Origin: Leptospira kirschneri serovar Cynopteri str. 3522 CT
GTDB lineage: Bacteria > Spirochaetota > Leptospiria > Leptospirales > Leptospiraceae
DNA length: 64,000 nt
Direction: 5' to 3'
Assembly: GCF_000243695.2 (NCBI RefSeq)
Contig: NZ_AHMN02000011.1
Location: 464,673-528,672 of the forward strand
The position numbers and the translations under genes were made by a program. Below the pieces are notes generated by a model. It ran no database searches. It saw only the letters and a program-made list of their open reading frames with translations, and was not told the origin of the DNA. Of this stretch, positions 22,845 through 37,191 are shown piece by piece; position 1 is the stretch's first letter; each line of letters opens with the position of its first letter.

Positions 22845-23608
22845 TCGCACAAAAAATCGATTTCTTAAAAAAGGTTCCCTCTTTGTGGAATGAAATTTAT
22901 ATTTTTAGTAATTGGATTAAAAACATTCAAAAAATAATATATTCTTTTTTGATTATGTTTTGTTTCTTATCGAGTTGTTCGGTTCCGTTTCCGGATTTTA
23001 ATTCGAGCCTTTTGTTGTTACCTTTGTTGAATGCAAACAATACAAATAACGTTTCTGATCCTAATCTCGAATTGAAATATATTTTTGTCACCGTTACAGG
23101 AACAACCGGACAATTAGGTGCGGGGGCCGTGACCGGGGCGGACAACATTTGTACGAACGAAAAAAACACGAACTTTACTTCTTTACCCGGAAACGGGACC
23201 GACTATAAGGCTTTGATTGCTTCGACGGTGGCTCCTATACGAAGAGCTTGTAATGCTACTCCTAATTGTACCAACTCTGTGGAAAATACAAATTGGGTTC
23301 TTTTGCCTAATCAAGAATATTATAAGGGAACGGTCACTTCTCCTGTAAAAGTATTTACTACTAATCCTGCGGGGATTGTAATTTTTCCATCTCTTAGTTC
23401 GATTGATTCTAATGCTGCTACTACTTGGTGGACGGGAATAGAAAACGATTGGATTTCCAGTCCGGATCACTGTGCTAACTGGACGGATGGAACTGCCGTT
23501 AGTAATGGACAGTTCGGTATCGGAAATACCATTTCTAATGCTTCTATCGGGTCAGGATTCACTTTGGATTGTAGTATTTCCAGAAAACTAGTCTGTGTTA
23601 GGCAATAA
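22841..23608 (+). CDS. DUF1554 lipoprotein
   Basis: 255 residues. After a long charged N-terminus, a hydrophobic stretch ends in FLSSC (about residue 46), a lipobox. A DUF1554 domain fills about 75-255: YIFVTVTGTTGQLG, ADNICTNE, YKALIAST, WVLLPNQEYY, TTWWTGIENDWI, CANWTDG and the terminal KLVCVRQ. In Leptospira this domain is found in surface-exposed lipoproteins. The ATG overlaps the previous stop, and AGGGAAT precedes it. As the last gene of the cyclase-FecR-Fn3 operon it may be the surface component. An R2 repeat begins 29 bp after the stop. Confidence 0.85.
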   Translation: MIAQKIDFLKKVPSLWNEIYIFSNWIKNIQKIIYSFLIMFCFLSSCSVPFPDFNSSLLLLPLLNANNTNNVSDPNLELKYIFVTVTGTTGQLGAGAVTGADNICTNEKNTNFTSLPGNGTDYKALIASTVAPIRRACNATPNCTNSVENTNWVLLPNQEYYKGTVTSPVKVFTTNPAGIVIFPSLSSIDSNAATTWWTGIENDWISSPDHCANWTDGTAVSNGQFGIGNTISNASIGSGFTLDCSISRKLVCVRQ

Positions 23609-23636
23609 AAAAACAAACGAACTTGGAACAATGATA

Positions 23637-23730
23637 TTACTCATAACTATATAATAAGTACCTAATGTTTTACATGGAATCGGCGTTTTGTGATAGAATT
23701 AACGATGCTTATTTTTATAGAGATCAGCAA
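23637..23730. repeat. R2 dispersed repeat, copy 1
   Basis: About 95 bp with the R2 signature ATTACTCATAACT, TACATGGAATCGGCGTTTTG, TGATAGAATTAACG and ATAGAGATCAGCAA. Two further copies are at 45351 and 62784. It begins 29 bp downstream of the DUF1554 stop. Confidence 0.8.
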
Positions 23731-23914
23731 TAGGATGAATAAAACAAAAACATATTAGGTTCTTTATATTTTTTTTGAATGTTATTTGAGATTAAGAATG
23801 AACTGTGTATAAATGGAGTTTTTGAAAAAACGTATCTACGATTAACTGTTGATTCGGTTTGATGAAAAAAACGGAAGAGGGCCGATTTTGTGATAATTCT
23901 AATGTAAGTGAGAT

Positions 23915-24105
23915 CGACGTAAGAAAATCGAGGCGAATCCGGCTTGCCACAAGCAAACCGGACCGGGCTCTTTAGCTCTGGTCAATAAATTGTATAAAAG
24001 AAACGTAATGCAATATATCGTCTTAATTTACAATTTAGAACGCGATCCATAGAGAGCGTTCTGCTTTAGTTCCCCCGCATCGATCCCTTTCGCGTTATGA
24101 CTTAT
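23915..24105. repeat. R4 dispersed repeat, copy
   Basis: From GTGAGATCGACGTAAG to the GATCCCTTTCGCG edge. Internal blocks are shared with copies at 29488, 43908 and 44826: CCGGCTTGCCACAAGCAAAC, CTTTAGCTCTGGTCAATAAA, TTGTATAAAAGAAAC and AGAGAGCGTTCTGCTTTAGT. It carries no ORF. The remainder of 23731-24377 is featureless AT-rich DNA. Confidence 0.75.
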
Positions 24106-24377
24106 AGTATGAAAATGAACTTAAATAGATTCAATGTTTTTATTTTCAATTTGTTGAATATATTTTGAATGAGCGTATTTCTTTGAAAGAATTTTAGGGA
24201 GATTCCAAACTGTTTTTAGATTTTTACAGATGTCTGAGTAATAGGATAATTTTGAATTTTTTGACAAATCGTTACTTGGAAGCTAAATTTTCAACAACGT
24301 ATTGTGTAATTCTCAGTAATAGAGTTTTATAACGAGTTAAATTTTATTTTTATAATATAGGATAAATTGGTTTTTTT

Positions 24378-25913
24378 ATGTTTATTAAGTTTATTGTATC
24401 GGTTTTCATTATATTACAATTCAGTTGCAATAGTACATCGGCTATTGTATATACTTTTAAAGGGAAAGAAAAATTTTATCCGTATTCTGGAGCGGTACTT
24501 GCTTTTGAACGTTTGATCTGGGAAACATGTCCTCCTAAGCCATTTTCAAAAAGTTTTTGGGACGTATTGATTCTAATCGATCTTCCTTTTACCTTAGTGT
24601 TCGATACCATTCTTTTACCGGTATCTTTTCCTTATTACTTATATGTGGAATCCGGTTCACCTGGATCTAAAAGTTGGTATTATAACACGCGGAAAGAAAA
24701 ACTTTATACTTTTATAGCAAAGAATTCTTCGAACGACATTCTAAGTTTGACTTTAGAAATTCTAGAAAAAGATAGTAAATACATATATATAAAGTTGCTA
24801 ATGTCTATCTCACGTTTAGAAGAAAAAGTTTTACATTTACAAAAGAAAGGAATTGCTCTCAATAAAGATTTAGAATATTTGATGTCAGTTTCGTATAACG
24901 GTAAAATAGACCCAGGATTACAATTGAAACAACACGTTGAAATTGTAGGTATAGTCTATGAACAATTTAGGGAACATCCAAAATTAAAATCTATAAATGA
25001 TGAAGATTTATGGAAAAATTATTTTGAAATCGTATGGAGAAATTATTTTTCTAAAGGGGGACTCATTCGTAATCCGGACGTTTTAAAGAAAATTTTAGAT
25101 GAATTTTCAGATCCAAAAGACACAGCCATTTTGTTCCAGGAGATTGCTTCTTTTTATTCGGAACGGAGTCGAGATGGACTTTATCCTGATTTTGTCATAA
25201 GCCCTAGTTCTCAAAGTACTTTTGAATCTTTCGAAGTCCGTTCAAACTTAGGACTTCCAAAAACAAATCAAGAATTTTGGAAAAACCAAATTCAAATTTT
25301 ATTGGAACTAGATAGAATGATTCGTAAGGATTTTACTCATTTAAAAAAAAGTTTGGATCCAGTTTGGAAAGAAGCGATTTCATCCGGAGTTGTATCTTAT
25401 CATTATACTGCTTTGGAAAAAGTGTTTCGAGAATTTCCGAAAGAAACAAAAATCTCCATCGAAAATTTATTTAAAAAAGCAATAGATAGTGATAATCCCG
25501 ATTCTGTACAGTTTGTAGGAGAGTATATTTCCGATTTTAGTATATATTTTGCATCTGATCGAAAGATGATCCTTACCGTGCTCCGATCTTCTAAGATACT
25601 TGAAAAATTGTTACAAGCGGGATTGGATCCCAATCGGATCTATGGATTTAAAAAAAGCGTATTCGTCAACGGTCGCTGGATCGATGGGATTGAAGAAGAT
25701 ACTTTTTTAATACTTTGTTTAGAGGACAGTAAAGAAACATCCATAAATTCATTGCAATTATTATTGAAGTACGGAGCTAAAACGGATTTAGCTGTAAAAA
25801 GATATTCTCTTGGAAAAGAATATTTATACAATCCTCATGCTGCTTTAGAGAATTCTAATTCTTCTCTTAAACGTAAGATATTTACAGAGTGGATGAAAAA
25901 GAAATTTAAATAA
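24378..25913 (+). CDS. YceK-like lipoprotein with C-terminal ankyrin-like repeats
   Basis: 511 residues. The signal ends in LQFSC (Cys 17). Residues about 25-95 resemble YceK/YidQ lipoproteins ([16 protein letters not shown], then [20 protein letters not shown]). A long helical middle follows. The last 120 residues hold ankyrin-like units ([42 protein letters not shown]). YceK proteins are short, so this is a fusion or extension. It stands alone between repeat-rich spacers. Ankyrin repeats suggest protein binding, here presumably in the periplasm or at the surface. Confidence 0.7.
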   Translation: MFIKFIVSVFIILQFSCNSTSAIVYTFKGKEKFYPYSGAVLAFERLIWETCPPKPFSKSFWDVLILIDLPFTLVFDTILLPVSFPYYLYVESGSPGSKSWYYNTRKEKLYTFIAKNSSNDILSLTLEILEKDSKYIYIKLLMSISRLEEKVLHLQKKGIALNKDLEYLMSVSYNGKIDPGLQLKQHVEIVGIVYEQFREHPKLKSINDEDLWKNYFEIVWRNYFSKGGLIRNPDVLKKILDEFSDPKDTAILFQEIASFYSERSRDGLYPDFVISPSSQSTFESFEVRSNLGLPKTNQEFWKNQIQILLELDRMIRKDFTHLKKSLDPVWKEAISSGVVSYHYTALEKVFREFPKETKISIENLFKKAIDSDNPDSVQFVGEYISDFSIYFASDRKMILTVLRSSKILEKLLQAGLDPNRIYGFKKSVFVNGRWIDGIEEDTFLILCLEDSKETSINSLQLLLKYGAKTDLAVKRYSLGKEYLYNPHAALENSNSSLKRKIFTEWMKKKFK

Positions 25914-26414
25914 CGTGAGTTTTACCTTTTTAAAGGTAACAAAACGTGTCTCCGCAAATTTTAGAGTCTTTCAATGTAGGATTGAATGGGTTCGGATCAC
26001 GAGCTGCTACGAGTTATACGTTTGTTCTGGAAGCTCAACGTTTCTGATTGTTGCCGGAATACATTTTTGTAATTTATATATATTTTAAAAAAATAAGATA
26101 TTCTAATATATAAAGACAAGACTTTTTGTGTTCTTGACACAAATTGAGTTAGATTTGAAAAAATAGAAAAAAGGTTGGTTGACTATGTTTACTTTTATCT
26201 GTTTTTTTAGAACCTAAATCAACGTGAATTCGATGGTTGAAAATCTTGGCGTATAAAACTCAATGTAACGACTCCCTGAACGCCGATCCTTAGAGAGGCA
26301 TTAGTCCGTGTTTTCTTATACCCAAGTCACATTATTAAAGCGTAAACTATTGAATCGGTACTGTATTATATAGTTCTGAGCTGATAATAAAGGCGGTTTA
26401 TATTTTTTGTTCAT
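25914..26414. other. Intergenic stretch with a small hairpin and a partial R4
   Basis: Immediately after the preceding stop is AACGTGAGTT (an R4 edge) and a TTACCTTTTTAAAGGTAA palindrome (about 25922-25940) followed by CAAAACG, a possible weak terminator. A degenerate R4 copy lies at about 26219-26340 (AACGTGAATTCGATGG ... AGAGAGGCATTAGTC). No gene seen. Confidence 0.5.
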
Positions 26415-26462
26415 TAGAGTTGTTGAAAAGTTAATTCTTGATCTGTTTCCGTTGTATTGCTT
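26415..26462. repeat. R1 repeat, truncated half copy (c)
   Basis: TAGAGTTGTTGAAAAGTTAA and CTGTTTCCGTTGTATTG match the left half of full R1 elements, but the right half with the closing inverted end is missing. It lies 26 bp beyond the tonB stop. Confidence 0.65.
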
Positions 26463-26487
26463 TATAGAATATTCTAATTTATATATA

Positions 26488-27078
26488 TTAGTAAAGACTA
26501 AATCGAACCGGAATCAAAACTTTGACTGTGATCGGCTTGCCGTCCAAAATGGAAGGAGAATATCTTTTTTTGTAGAATGCTTCGATTGCTGCTTCGTCTA
26601 AACCGAACCCAAGGGATTTTCCGACAGAACGAACTCTTAACACTTGTCCATTCTCTGCAATGATTACCTCTAAAGTAGAGGTTCCGGTAATACCTGCAGA
26701 TCTGGCTTCGTCGGGATAATCTGGAGTGATATTCGGAGTTAGATCTACCGGAGCGGTTGCGCCGGAAATGATTGCGTCTTGTGCGCCTGCAATTCTAGGA
26801 TCTTCCTTTTTTTTAATTGTATCGGTTACTTCAAATTCTCCGTCGTCTGCTGCTTCTCCAACGTTTGGTTCTTGAATGACTAAGTTGTCTACAAATGCAA
26901 CTTCATCTACAAGCCGATCCAATCGATCGAATTGAACGGAAGGTGTGTACCAAAAAAATAGAATGAATATTTGTAGAAGAAAGGAGACGGAAAGAAAAAA
27001 TTCCATCCGATAACGATCAATCCATCTTCTGAACCTACTCTTTTTCGCGATGGTAATTGTAGAGTTAGATGTTACCAT
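26488..27078 (-). CDS. tonB: TonB energy transducer
   Basis: 196 residues: a basic cytoplasmic start, one TM anchor (about 28-44), a periplasmic linker that is acidic rather than the usual Pro-rich, and a C-terminal TonB domain ([39 protein letters not shown]). TonB carries proton-motive energy from ExbB-ExbD to outer-membrane receptors. It is the last gene of an exbB-exbD-exbD-tonB operon with gaps of 3-26 bp. A likely client is the receptor encoded at 30331. Confidence 0.92.
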   Translation of the reverse strand: MVTSNSTITIAKKSRFRRWIDRYRMEFFLSVSFLLQIFILFFWYTPSVQFDRLDRLVDEVAFVDNLVIQEPNVGEAADDGEFEVTDTIKKKEDPRIAGAQDAIISGATAPVDLTPNITPDYPDEARSAGITGTSTLEVIIAENGQVLRVRSVGKSLGFGLDEAAIEAFYKKRYSPSILDGKPITVKVLIPVRFSLY

Positions 27079-27081
27079 CGA

Positions 27082-27492
27082 TCAAAGGCCTCCGCCTTGA
27101 GTGGTTTTTGTGACTAGGGATATTTTCAATGCACCTGCTTCTTTCAAAAGTTCAAAGGTGCCGTCTAATTCTGCATATGGTAAATTTTTATCTGCGTGGA
27201 TCAGAACTTTAAGATCGGGAGTAGTAGTAAGTTTGGCTCTTACGTGATTAATCGCTTCGTTCAAAGGCATTTTGACTTGATTGAAATATACCGCTTTATC
27301 CGCGCCTAGATATAGGTTTGCTATTTTTTTATTTAACTGTTCTCCACCTGGAACGTCTGGAAGAGCAATCGGTAGATCCGGGTCCGTATCTAAAACGGAA
27401 GTAACCATAAAAAAAACCAAAAGTAAAAATGCGATGTCCGCCATTGAGCTGACTGGGATCGAAGGTGGATTTTTTTTCTTTTTTAAACTCAT
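27082..27492 (-). CDS. exbD: ExbD/TolR biopolymer transport protein
   Basis: 136 residues with the ExbD layout: a short basic cytoplasmic tail ([16 protein letters not shown]), a single TM helix containing the essential Asp ([17 protein letters not shown]), then a periplasmic domain ending [10 protein letters not shown]. It forms the proton channel of the Ton motor with ExbB. It is 3 bp from both neighbours, so it is tightly coupled. This is the second of two ExbD paralogues in the operon, and they may form a heteromeric ExbD dimer. Confidence 0.93.
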   Translation of the reverse strand: MSLKKKKNPPSIPVSSMADIAFLLLVFFMVTSVLDTDPDLPIALPDVPGGEQLNKKIANLYLGADKAVYFNQVKMPLNEAINHVRAKLTTTPDLKVLIHADKNLPYAELDGTFELLKEAGALKISLVTKTTQGGGL

Positions 27493-27495
27493 ATT

Positions 27496-27915
<420 letters not shown>

Positions 27916-27941
27916 AAGGATACCTTCATTCAAAAAAACGA

Positions 27942-28745
27942 TTATACTTTTTGGGAATTTCTTTTTAAGAATTCCTTATATATCCTGTTTGCTGCTTCTT
28001 CGATTTCGGAAGTAAAACCGTCGATTCTAGAAGTCAGGTATTGATGGAATGTCATTGCAGGGATCGCAACGATCAAACCCGCAGCAGTTGTAATTAACGC
28101 TTCTTTAATACCACCAGCGACTACTTTTGCGTTTACTTGATCCGCGTTTGCGATTGCGTCAAATGCGTTGATCATACCGGAAACGGTTCCTAAAAATCCG
28201 ATCAAAGGAGCGATCGTAGAAACTGCAGCAAGGATTACAAGTCCTCTTTCCAATACGGTAATTACTTCCGCCGCTTCTCTTTCTACACCTTTTGCGAAAA
28301 TTTCAGCGTCTCCGGAAGATACTTCGATTCCACCCGCTAAAACTTGAGTGATTTTATAGTCTTTTCTTTCGTCTAGAAATCCGCGAACCGAGTCCAAACC
28401 TTTTGAGTCCATGGTTTCGCCTAAGTCTATGTTGTATCCTTTGGGAAGAAGTTTTGCTGTAGCTAGGAAATAAATTCTTTCAAATATGATTCCTAACGCT
28501 ACGATTGAAGAAAGTGCTAAAGGATACATGGTCCAACCGCCTAAGAGAAAAAGATCTACAAATCCCCAGCTTTTGTCTGCTTTGGGAGTTTCGGTTTTAG
28601 ATGTTTCAGTTGTGGGAGTGGTTTGTGTTTGTTCCGGTGTTTTATCTTGTGCGAATATTACAGATGTGGAAATTGAAATCATTCCAGAAAGGATCTGTGC
28701 TACGAACACCCATTTGAATTCTTTTTTTATAGAGAAAAATTTCAT
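27942..28745 (-). CDS. exbB: ExbB/TolQ/MotA-family proton channel protein
   Basis: 267 residues. An N-terminal hydrophobic segment ([10 protein letters not shown], signal-like) and a Thr/Pro/Lys-rich stretch precede the MotA/TolQ/ExbB core: TM at about 65-85 ([17 protein letters not shown]), a cytoplasmic loop with [18 protein letters not shown], and two TMs with [14 protein letters not shown] and [15 protein letters not shown] lies 7 nt before the ATG. It is the first gene of the Ton operon; a promoter should lie in 28746-28876. The N-terminal extension with a signal-like segment is a known ExbB variant. Confidence 0.93.
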   Translation of the reverse strand: MKFFSIKKEFKWVFVAQILSGMISISTSVIFAQDKTPEQTQTTPTTETSKTETPKADKSWGFVDLFLLGGWTMYPLALSSIVALGIIFERIYFLATAKLLPKGYNIDLGETMDSKGLDSVRGFLDERKDYKITQVLAGGIEVSSGDAEIFAKGVEREAAEVITVLERGLVILAAVSTIAPLIGFLGTVSGMINAFDAIANADQVNAKVVAGGIKEALITTAAGLIVAIPAMTFHQYLTSRIDGFTSEIEEAANRIYKEFLKRNSQKV

Positions 28746-28876
28746 CGACGTCTCCGATTAAAATGTCTCTGTAATATATCTTTGATTTGTTACTAAGTGA
28801 TTACAAAAGGATTACGGATCTAAGATTTAGAGGACACTTTGTGTATGATAAACAAGGCGTATTCCAATGTTTACTG

Positions 28877-29410
28877 CTAGGACGTATGAAGATAATACGG
28901 ATATTTGTTCGTCATTGGGTTTGGTTCGAATTGTAATTCTCTCGAAATGAGATTTTGTCTCCTGTTTATCTTCCAGATCATTTTGTAAGTCCAATGAAAG
29001 CTAGGAACTCCTTGGTTCAAAGTTTTCACAAAAAAATCTTCCTCTCCACCCAGGTCCTCCAACCAAAGCATGTAATTGAAAAGATAACATCTCGAAACCC
29101 CATGGGCGGCCGCTAACACACCCAAGTTCGCCCAAACCCCAGTATTCACACGAATGCTAAACTTTTTCATCTTGCCAACGCCACGATTGTATTTGATTTT
29201 CCCTGCCTTATAATGAAGACGTTCCATCGAAGCGATCCGCTTAGAATACTTTCTCAATAAAATGGGAAGTTTGCTCCGAAGAGCTTTTCTCTCTTGAGAA
29301 TTCAAACGATTCCAATAATCATCCGGGACCAAAAGGGAATCCGTTCCAACAGAATTTTCTACCAAAGCAGACTCAATTTTTTGACAGTCATTCAATAAAA
29401 GAATATCCAT
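28877..29410 (-). CDS. DUF1564 family protein
   Basis: 177 residues. It shows the leptospiral DUF1564 layout: DSLLVPDDYWNRLNSQERK near the start, a basic helix (LPILLRKYSKRIASMERLHY), and the signature RVNTGVWANLGVLAAAHGVS followed by CYLFNYMLWLE. The family is multicopy and essentially confined to Leptospira; its function is unknown. The helical basic region suggests nucleic-acid binding, as in ribbon-helix-helix proteins, but this is speculation. The stop codon overlaps an R5-like stretch (TTACTGCTAGGACGTATGAA at 28870), so the C-terminus may have been altered by a repeat insertion. Confidence 0.85.
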   Translation of the reverse strand: MDILLLNDCQKIESALVENSVGTDSLLVPDDYWNRLNSQERKALRSKLPILLRKYSKRIASMERLHYKAGKIKYNRGVGKMKKFSIRVNTGVWANLGVLAAAHGVSRCYLFNYMLWLEDLGGEEDFFVKTLNQGVPSFHWTYKMIWKINRRQNLISRELQFEPNPMTNKYPYYLHTS

Positions 29411-29487
29411 ACCAGAAACGGTTCTTCGAACTTTCTAAACGGAGCGTTTTATCAATTTTTTTTCGAACTAAACACAAAATTTTAATT

Positions 29488-29835
29488 TAACGTGAGTGAG
29501 CGCGAAAGGGATCAAATGCGAGGGAACTTTAGTAGAACGTTCTCTCAAACTAAGGCCGTCTCGCTCTCTGAACTCAGCGTTTCGTTCTACGGGCGCTCGA
29601 AGTAACTCAGCAAAACGTTTTCCTGAAACTCAATGCATCGCTCGGTCGCTCTGGAAACTCAGCGTCTCACTCTCCATCATAACGTTCGACAGATCGCATT
29701 TTATATTAAAACTAAAGACGATTCTTATATAACGTTTTCTGAATGCAATTTATTGACAGAGCTAAAGAGTCCGGTCTTGCTGCCTGTGGCAAACCGGATT
29801 CGCCCAGGTTTATTTAACGTGAACTCACATTATTT
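29488..29835. repeat. R4 dispersed repeat, long copy
   Basis: Runs from TTTAACGTGAGTGAGCGCGA to TTTAACGTGAACTCACATTA. Compared with 23915 it is in reverse orientation and longer. It has several GAACTCAGCG/GAAACTCAGCG-like units (about 29577, 29627, 29651), then TCTAAAGAC-like, TTATTGACAGAGCTAAAGAG and CCTGTGGCAAACCGGATTCG blocks. Short ORFs inside it are frame artefacts of the repeat. Confidence 0.75.
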
Positions 29836-29968
29836 TAGAATTTAAAAATAACTGAAAAATTTGTAAATATCCGGATATGACAGTGAACTCGAGCAGTTTA
29901 TTATAAATTTATAAAGTATTTACTTATGCCATTATAAGGTTTTGAGACAAGTTCTTAAGTTGTTCAGA

Positions 29969-30150
29969 GTTACTACTCGGACGCATGAATAGAATACTTG
30001 GGTTAGATTGTTTCAAAAATTTGAATATTTTGGTCCTGCTTTAAAATGCAGTAAATCCCGAATTTGTGGTATTTTTTAAGTAATACTATTTTTTTCGTAA
30101 ATTCGGCCGTTAATAACTTAGTACTATTTTCATGCGTCCGAGTAGTAAGT
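29969..30150. repeat. R5 element: 182 bp with about 30-bp terminal inverted repeats
   Basis: The left end (29969-29998) and the reverse complement of the right end (30150-30121) share TTACTACTCGGACGCATGAA exactly, with partial matching beyond (AGAATAC versus AATAGTAC). The interior has no ORF. Degenerate single-ended relatives occur at about 28870, 59885 and 62674, the last matching the right-hand end and its neighbouring interior. The layout is that of a miniature inverted-repeat element. Confidence 0.75.
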
Positions 30151-30285
30151 TAGATGACAAAGTGCAAAATAGCTTACATTCAAACAACGCTTTGCAATCA
30201 AAATTAAAGATAGCAGGATCAATAGAATTTAAAATTATATATACGAAGCAAATTTCATCTCGGTGTTTTGGTCTGTCCCAGAATT

Positions 30286-30315
30286 ATTTTCTCTTCGCAT
30301 ACGCGAAGAGAAAAT
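30286..30315 (-). terminator. Hairpin terminator after the TonB-dependent receptor gene
   Basis: A perfect 13-bp stem, ATTTTCTCTTCGC / GCGAAGAGAAAAT, with a 4-nt loop starts 15 bp beyond the receptor stop. No long T-run follows on the minus strand, so it may stabilise the 3' end rather than terminate efficiently. Confidence 0.65.
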
Positions 30316-30330
30316 CGCCTTTGGTGAAAT

Positions 30331-33287
<2,957 letters not shown>

Positions 33288-33291
<4 letters not shown>

Positions 33292-33986
33292 GTTCCGTAC
33301 GTACAAACTTTAAATTGATTTTTATGTTCTATAACGAGTTTGATCTCTTCGATTCGGATCGTCTTGGATCCTATTTGTAGATCGAATTCACCGATGATAT
33401 ATCCGTTGATATTAGTCAGCTTACGTATGTTATACGGCTGACTAAGCGGGAGAATTTTAAAATTCCCATTTGTATTTTGAATCTGTTTTCTGATTTTATC
33501 TAAACCGGCGGTTCTTCTTAAACGAATCAGATACATAGAATCTTCTATTTTAGAATTTGCTGTTATATTGTTTTGATTTACGTTATTGGGAAGATAGATT
33601 TTTCTGATTTCTTCTGGGCTGCAGGAATAACGAAGTGAATCGTCCTGTCTATTTGGGTTGTCTCTAATTTCCGTCAGAGCGATTTGAATGGCTTTTTCAA
33701 CCGAAGGAGAAGAGTTTTGAATTTTATAAGATTCTTTAATTTCCGATTTTAGAATTTCTTGATCTTTTAGGATTTCTAATTTGTATTTAGGGTCGGTAAG
33801 TTCTTTATTTAAATTTGGTTCGGGATTGCTCTTTTTACAATCAAACGAGAAAGCTGATAAAAATATAAATATTAGAATATTAAAAAAAACAAAATGATAT
33901 TGATTGTATGTAATAACCTCGTTTACTTTTTTTGTCCAATAAGACAGTTTTTGGAGGATTTTATTTTCGAATTTTTTTTGAAACAT
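33288..33986 (-). CDS. Lipoprotein coupled to the TonB-dependent receptor
   Basis: 232 residues. A long basic N-terminus precedes a hydrophobic segment ending SAFSFDC (Cys about 50), then KKSNPEPN, a typical leptospiral lipoprotein start. A nearer in-frame start is not evident. The mature part is helical to about residue 120 and then beta-rich ([20 protein letters not shown]). Its TGA overlaps the receptor's ATG by 4 bp, so the two proteins are made together and probably form a complex at the outer membrane. No known family. Confidence 0.75.
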
Positions 33987-34022
33987 GTTCTAATGATTTT
34001 AAAATAGATTAAAAATTTTGAA

Positions 34023-34050
34023 TTAGGATTCCCAAATTAGGGAATCCTAA
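34023..34050 (-). terminator. Terminator-like hairpin after the DWGG lipoprotein gene
   Basis: A perfect 11-bp stem, TTAGGATTCCC / GGGAATCCTAA, with a 6-nt loop is placed 9 bp after the stop. On the minus strand it is followed by TTCAAAATTTTTAATC, a broken T-run. It probably separates this gene from the downstream lipoprotein-receptor pair. Confidence 0.75.
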
Positions 34051-34059
34051 TGTATAAGT

Positions 34060-35445
<1,386 letters not shown>

Positions 35446-35497
35446 TTTATAACTCCTTGAAAATAAACCGTAGAAGGTCTGAAACAAAGGTAGAGGG

Positions 35498-35533
<36 letters not shown>

Positions 35534-35600
35534 GCGTAACTTTCGTCAAATTTAAAAGGAAGTTTTTTTGTAGAATAAAAACGTAGAATGACATGGTTTT

Positions 35601-35915
35601 TTATGGAAGTATAAAGAATAAGATTAAAAGTAAACTCATTGATCCCAGAGCAAGAAAACGATCTGATTTGGTTTCCTCTTTTGATTCATCTTCTTTTGTC
35701 CAAGTGACTTCTTTTTTTTGGATTGTAACGGCCTCTTTTTTAAAACCTCTTCTTGTGCCGTCTTGGTATTCTACGATAATTCCTTGTTCGTTTTCTAAAG
35801 TTTTAACATTTTCAATCACTTCATTTGTTTTAGAGTTTGTGACTGTGTCCGCAAAAAGTGAGTTGAAAGAGAATAGTGCGCATACACATAAGAATCCGAA
35901 TTGTTTTGTAATCAT
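35601..35915 (-). CDS. Small exported protein with C-terminal membrane anchor
   Basis: 104 residues from the ATG at 35915 (AGGAG 12 nt upstream). The frame extends to 35966, but that extension is polar and lies upstream of the ribosome-binding site. A signal peptide ([15 protein letters not shown]) precedes a 60-residue beta/charged domain ([20 protein letters not shown], then [19 protein letters not shown]) and a hydrophobic C-terminal helix ([15 protein letters not shown]). It is in line with the receptor genes on the minus strand but 156 bp upstream of the DWGG gene. No known function. Confidence 0.7.
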   Translation of the reverse strand: MITKQFGFLCVCALFSFNSLFADTVTNSKTNEVIENVKTLENEQGIIVEYQDGTRRGFKKEAVTIQKKEVTWTKEDESKEETKSDRFLALGSMSLLLILFFILP

Positions 35916-36415
35916 ATTGTAATCATTCTCCTTTGAGAATGATATTCGCTTCTCATTCCTATCCAATTCTACAAGAGGAAAATTGTGAGAATTGTTACAA
36001 TCGTATTAAAGATAACTTTAAAGAAAGTTCTATAAATTAACCAGAATGCGACTTAAGGAATTCATTTTTTCGAAAAAAGTTAGAATCTAAACTAGTATAT
36101 TCTATATTTATAATGAACTTGTACTCTGAACAGACAGTTAAAGAACAAAGTGCTGTCTAAAAAAATAATTATAGTTAAAATGATTACAAAGACGAATTAA
36201 AATAATACTCTGGATTTGTTTCCAAGGTTAGAATATGTAATCCCGCCCAAAAAAAACCAACAAATCTAAGTTATACGCAAATTGTAAGAACTTTTACATC
36301 TTTGCAAAATCGATCATAAATATTTATTATAAAGGCGTGTTTAAGGGCAAAATGTTGGGTACTTTATGATATAGTTCTCGAGTTCGTAAAATAAAAATTC
36401 ATTTTCTAAATAAAA

Positions 36416-36517
36416 TAGAGTTGTTGAAAAATTAATTCTCCATCCGTTTCTATTTTATGGAAACGGTCGATTAAAGCAGTTTTGTTAATTGAACTATGGA
36501 ATCTCTCAACAACTCTA
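36416..36517. repeat. R1 dispersed inverted-repeat element, copy d
   Basis: 102 bp, TAGAGTTGTTGAAAAATT to CTCTCAACAACTCTA, same orientation as copy a, with the CATCCGTTTC, ATGGAAACGGTCGATT and AAAGCAGTTTTGTTAATTG blocks. The flanking 35916-36415 and 36518-37191 are AT-rich and hold no gene. AAGGAATTCATTTTTTCGAA near 36056 also occurs in similar form near 7075. Confidence 0.85.
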
Positions 36518-37191
36518 ATGATAAAAATGTTTTCCGAAAAATAAAGAAAGGCTTTTATTATAAAGTTTTAAAGTTCTTTTAGAACCACGGAATCGATCCG
36601 TAAAAAAGTTAGGAATAAATTACGTTCGATTTCATTCAACAAATAAAAACCAGTGGATTTCGGAGGTCGTTTTCTGAGATCGATAAATCGTGTCGTAATA
36701 TTCACAAATTGGAAATAAATTTATAAATTCTAAATAATAAACTAACAGAATTTTTCGTCAGTTAAATTTGAGTCCATTGGACTTAAATTTATAAAGTTTA
36801 TTTGCTTTCGACAGATATTTTTACGTAGGAAATTCTGAATAAAAAGGAAGATTCTACGGTTTTAAACTAAAAAAGTAAACAATTGAAAAAGTTTCGCTAT
36901 ACAACTGTTATCTGAGGTTTGTGACTAGTTCCTCGGACGTAATTATGGGGTTGAATTGAAACGGCTTTAACTTTTTTAGAATGGAGGCGTAAAAATTTTT
37001 TTCGTGGATTTGTTTACTCGGAAGGAACTAATCTAATTGAAATCAGAAAAAATGAATGATTCGAAACCTTACGGAGCCGATCATTTAAAAAGAACTTCTA
37101 TAAAATCAATTTGTAAAATAGTGTTGTTTTATAAATTCAATTGAATGTAATAGACTCTTTGATCGGATAACAAAACTCGAACGGAAACGTT

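Noticed and set aside
29496..29845. Two overlapping plus-strand ORFs of 70-78 aa
   Set aside because: They fall entirely inside an R4 repeat and are not matched in other copies.
36937..37035. A second R5 element with inverted ends (CTAGTTCCTCGGACG / TACTCGGAAGGAACTA)
   Set aside because: Only about 8 bp of the ends pair, and the resemblance to R5 is limited to TCGGACG.
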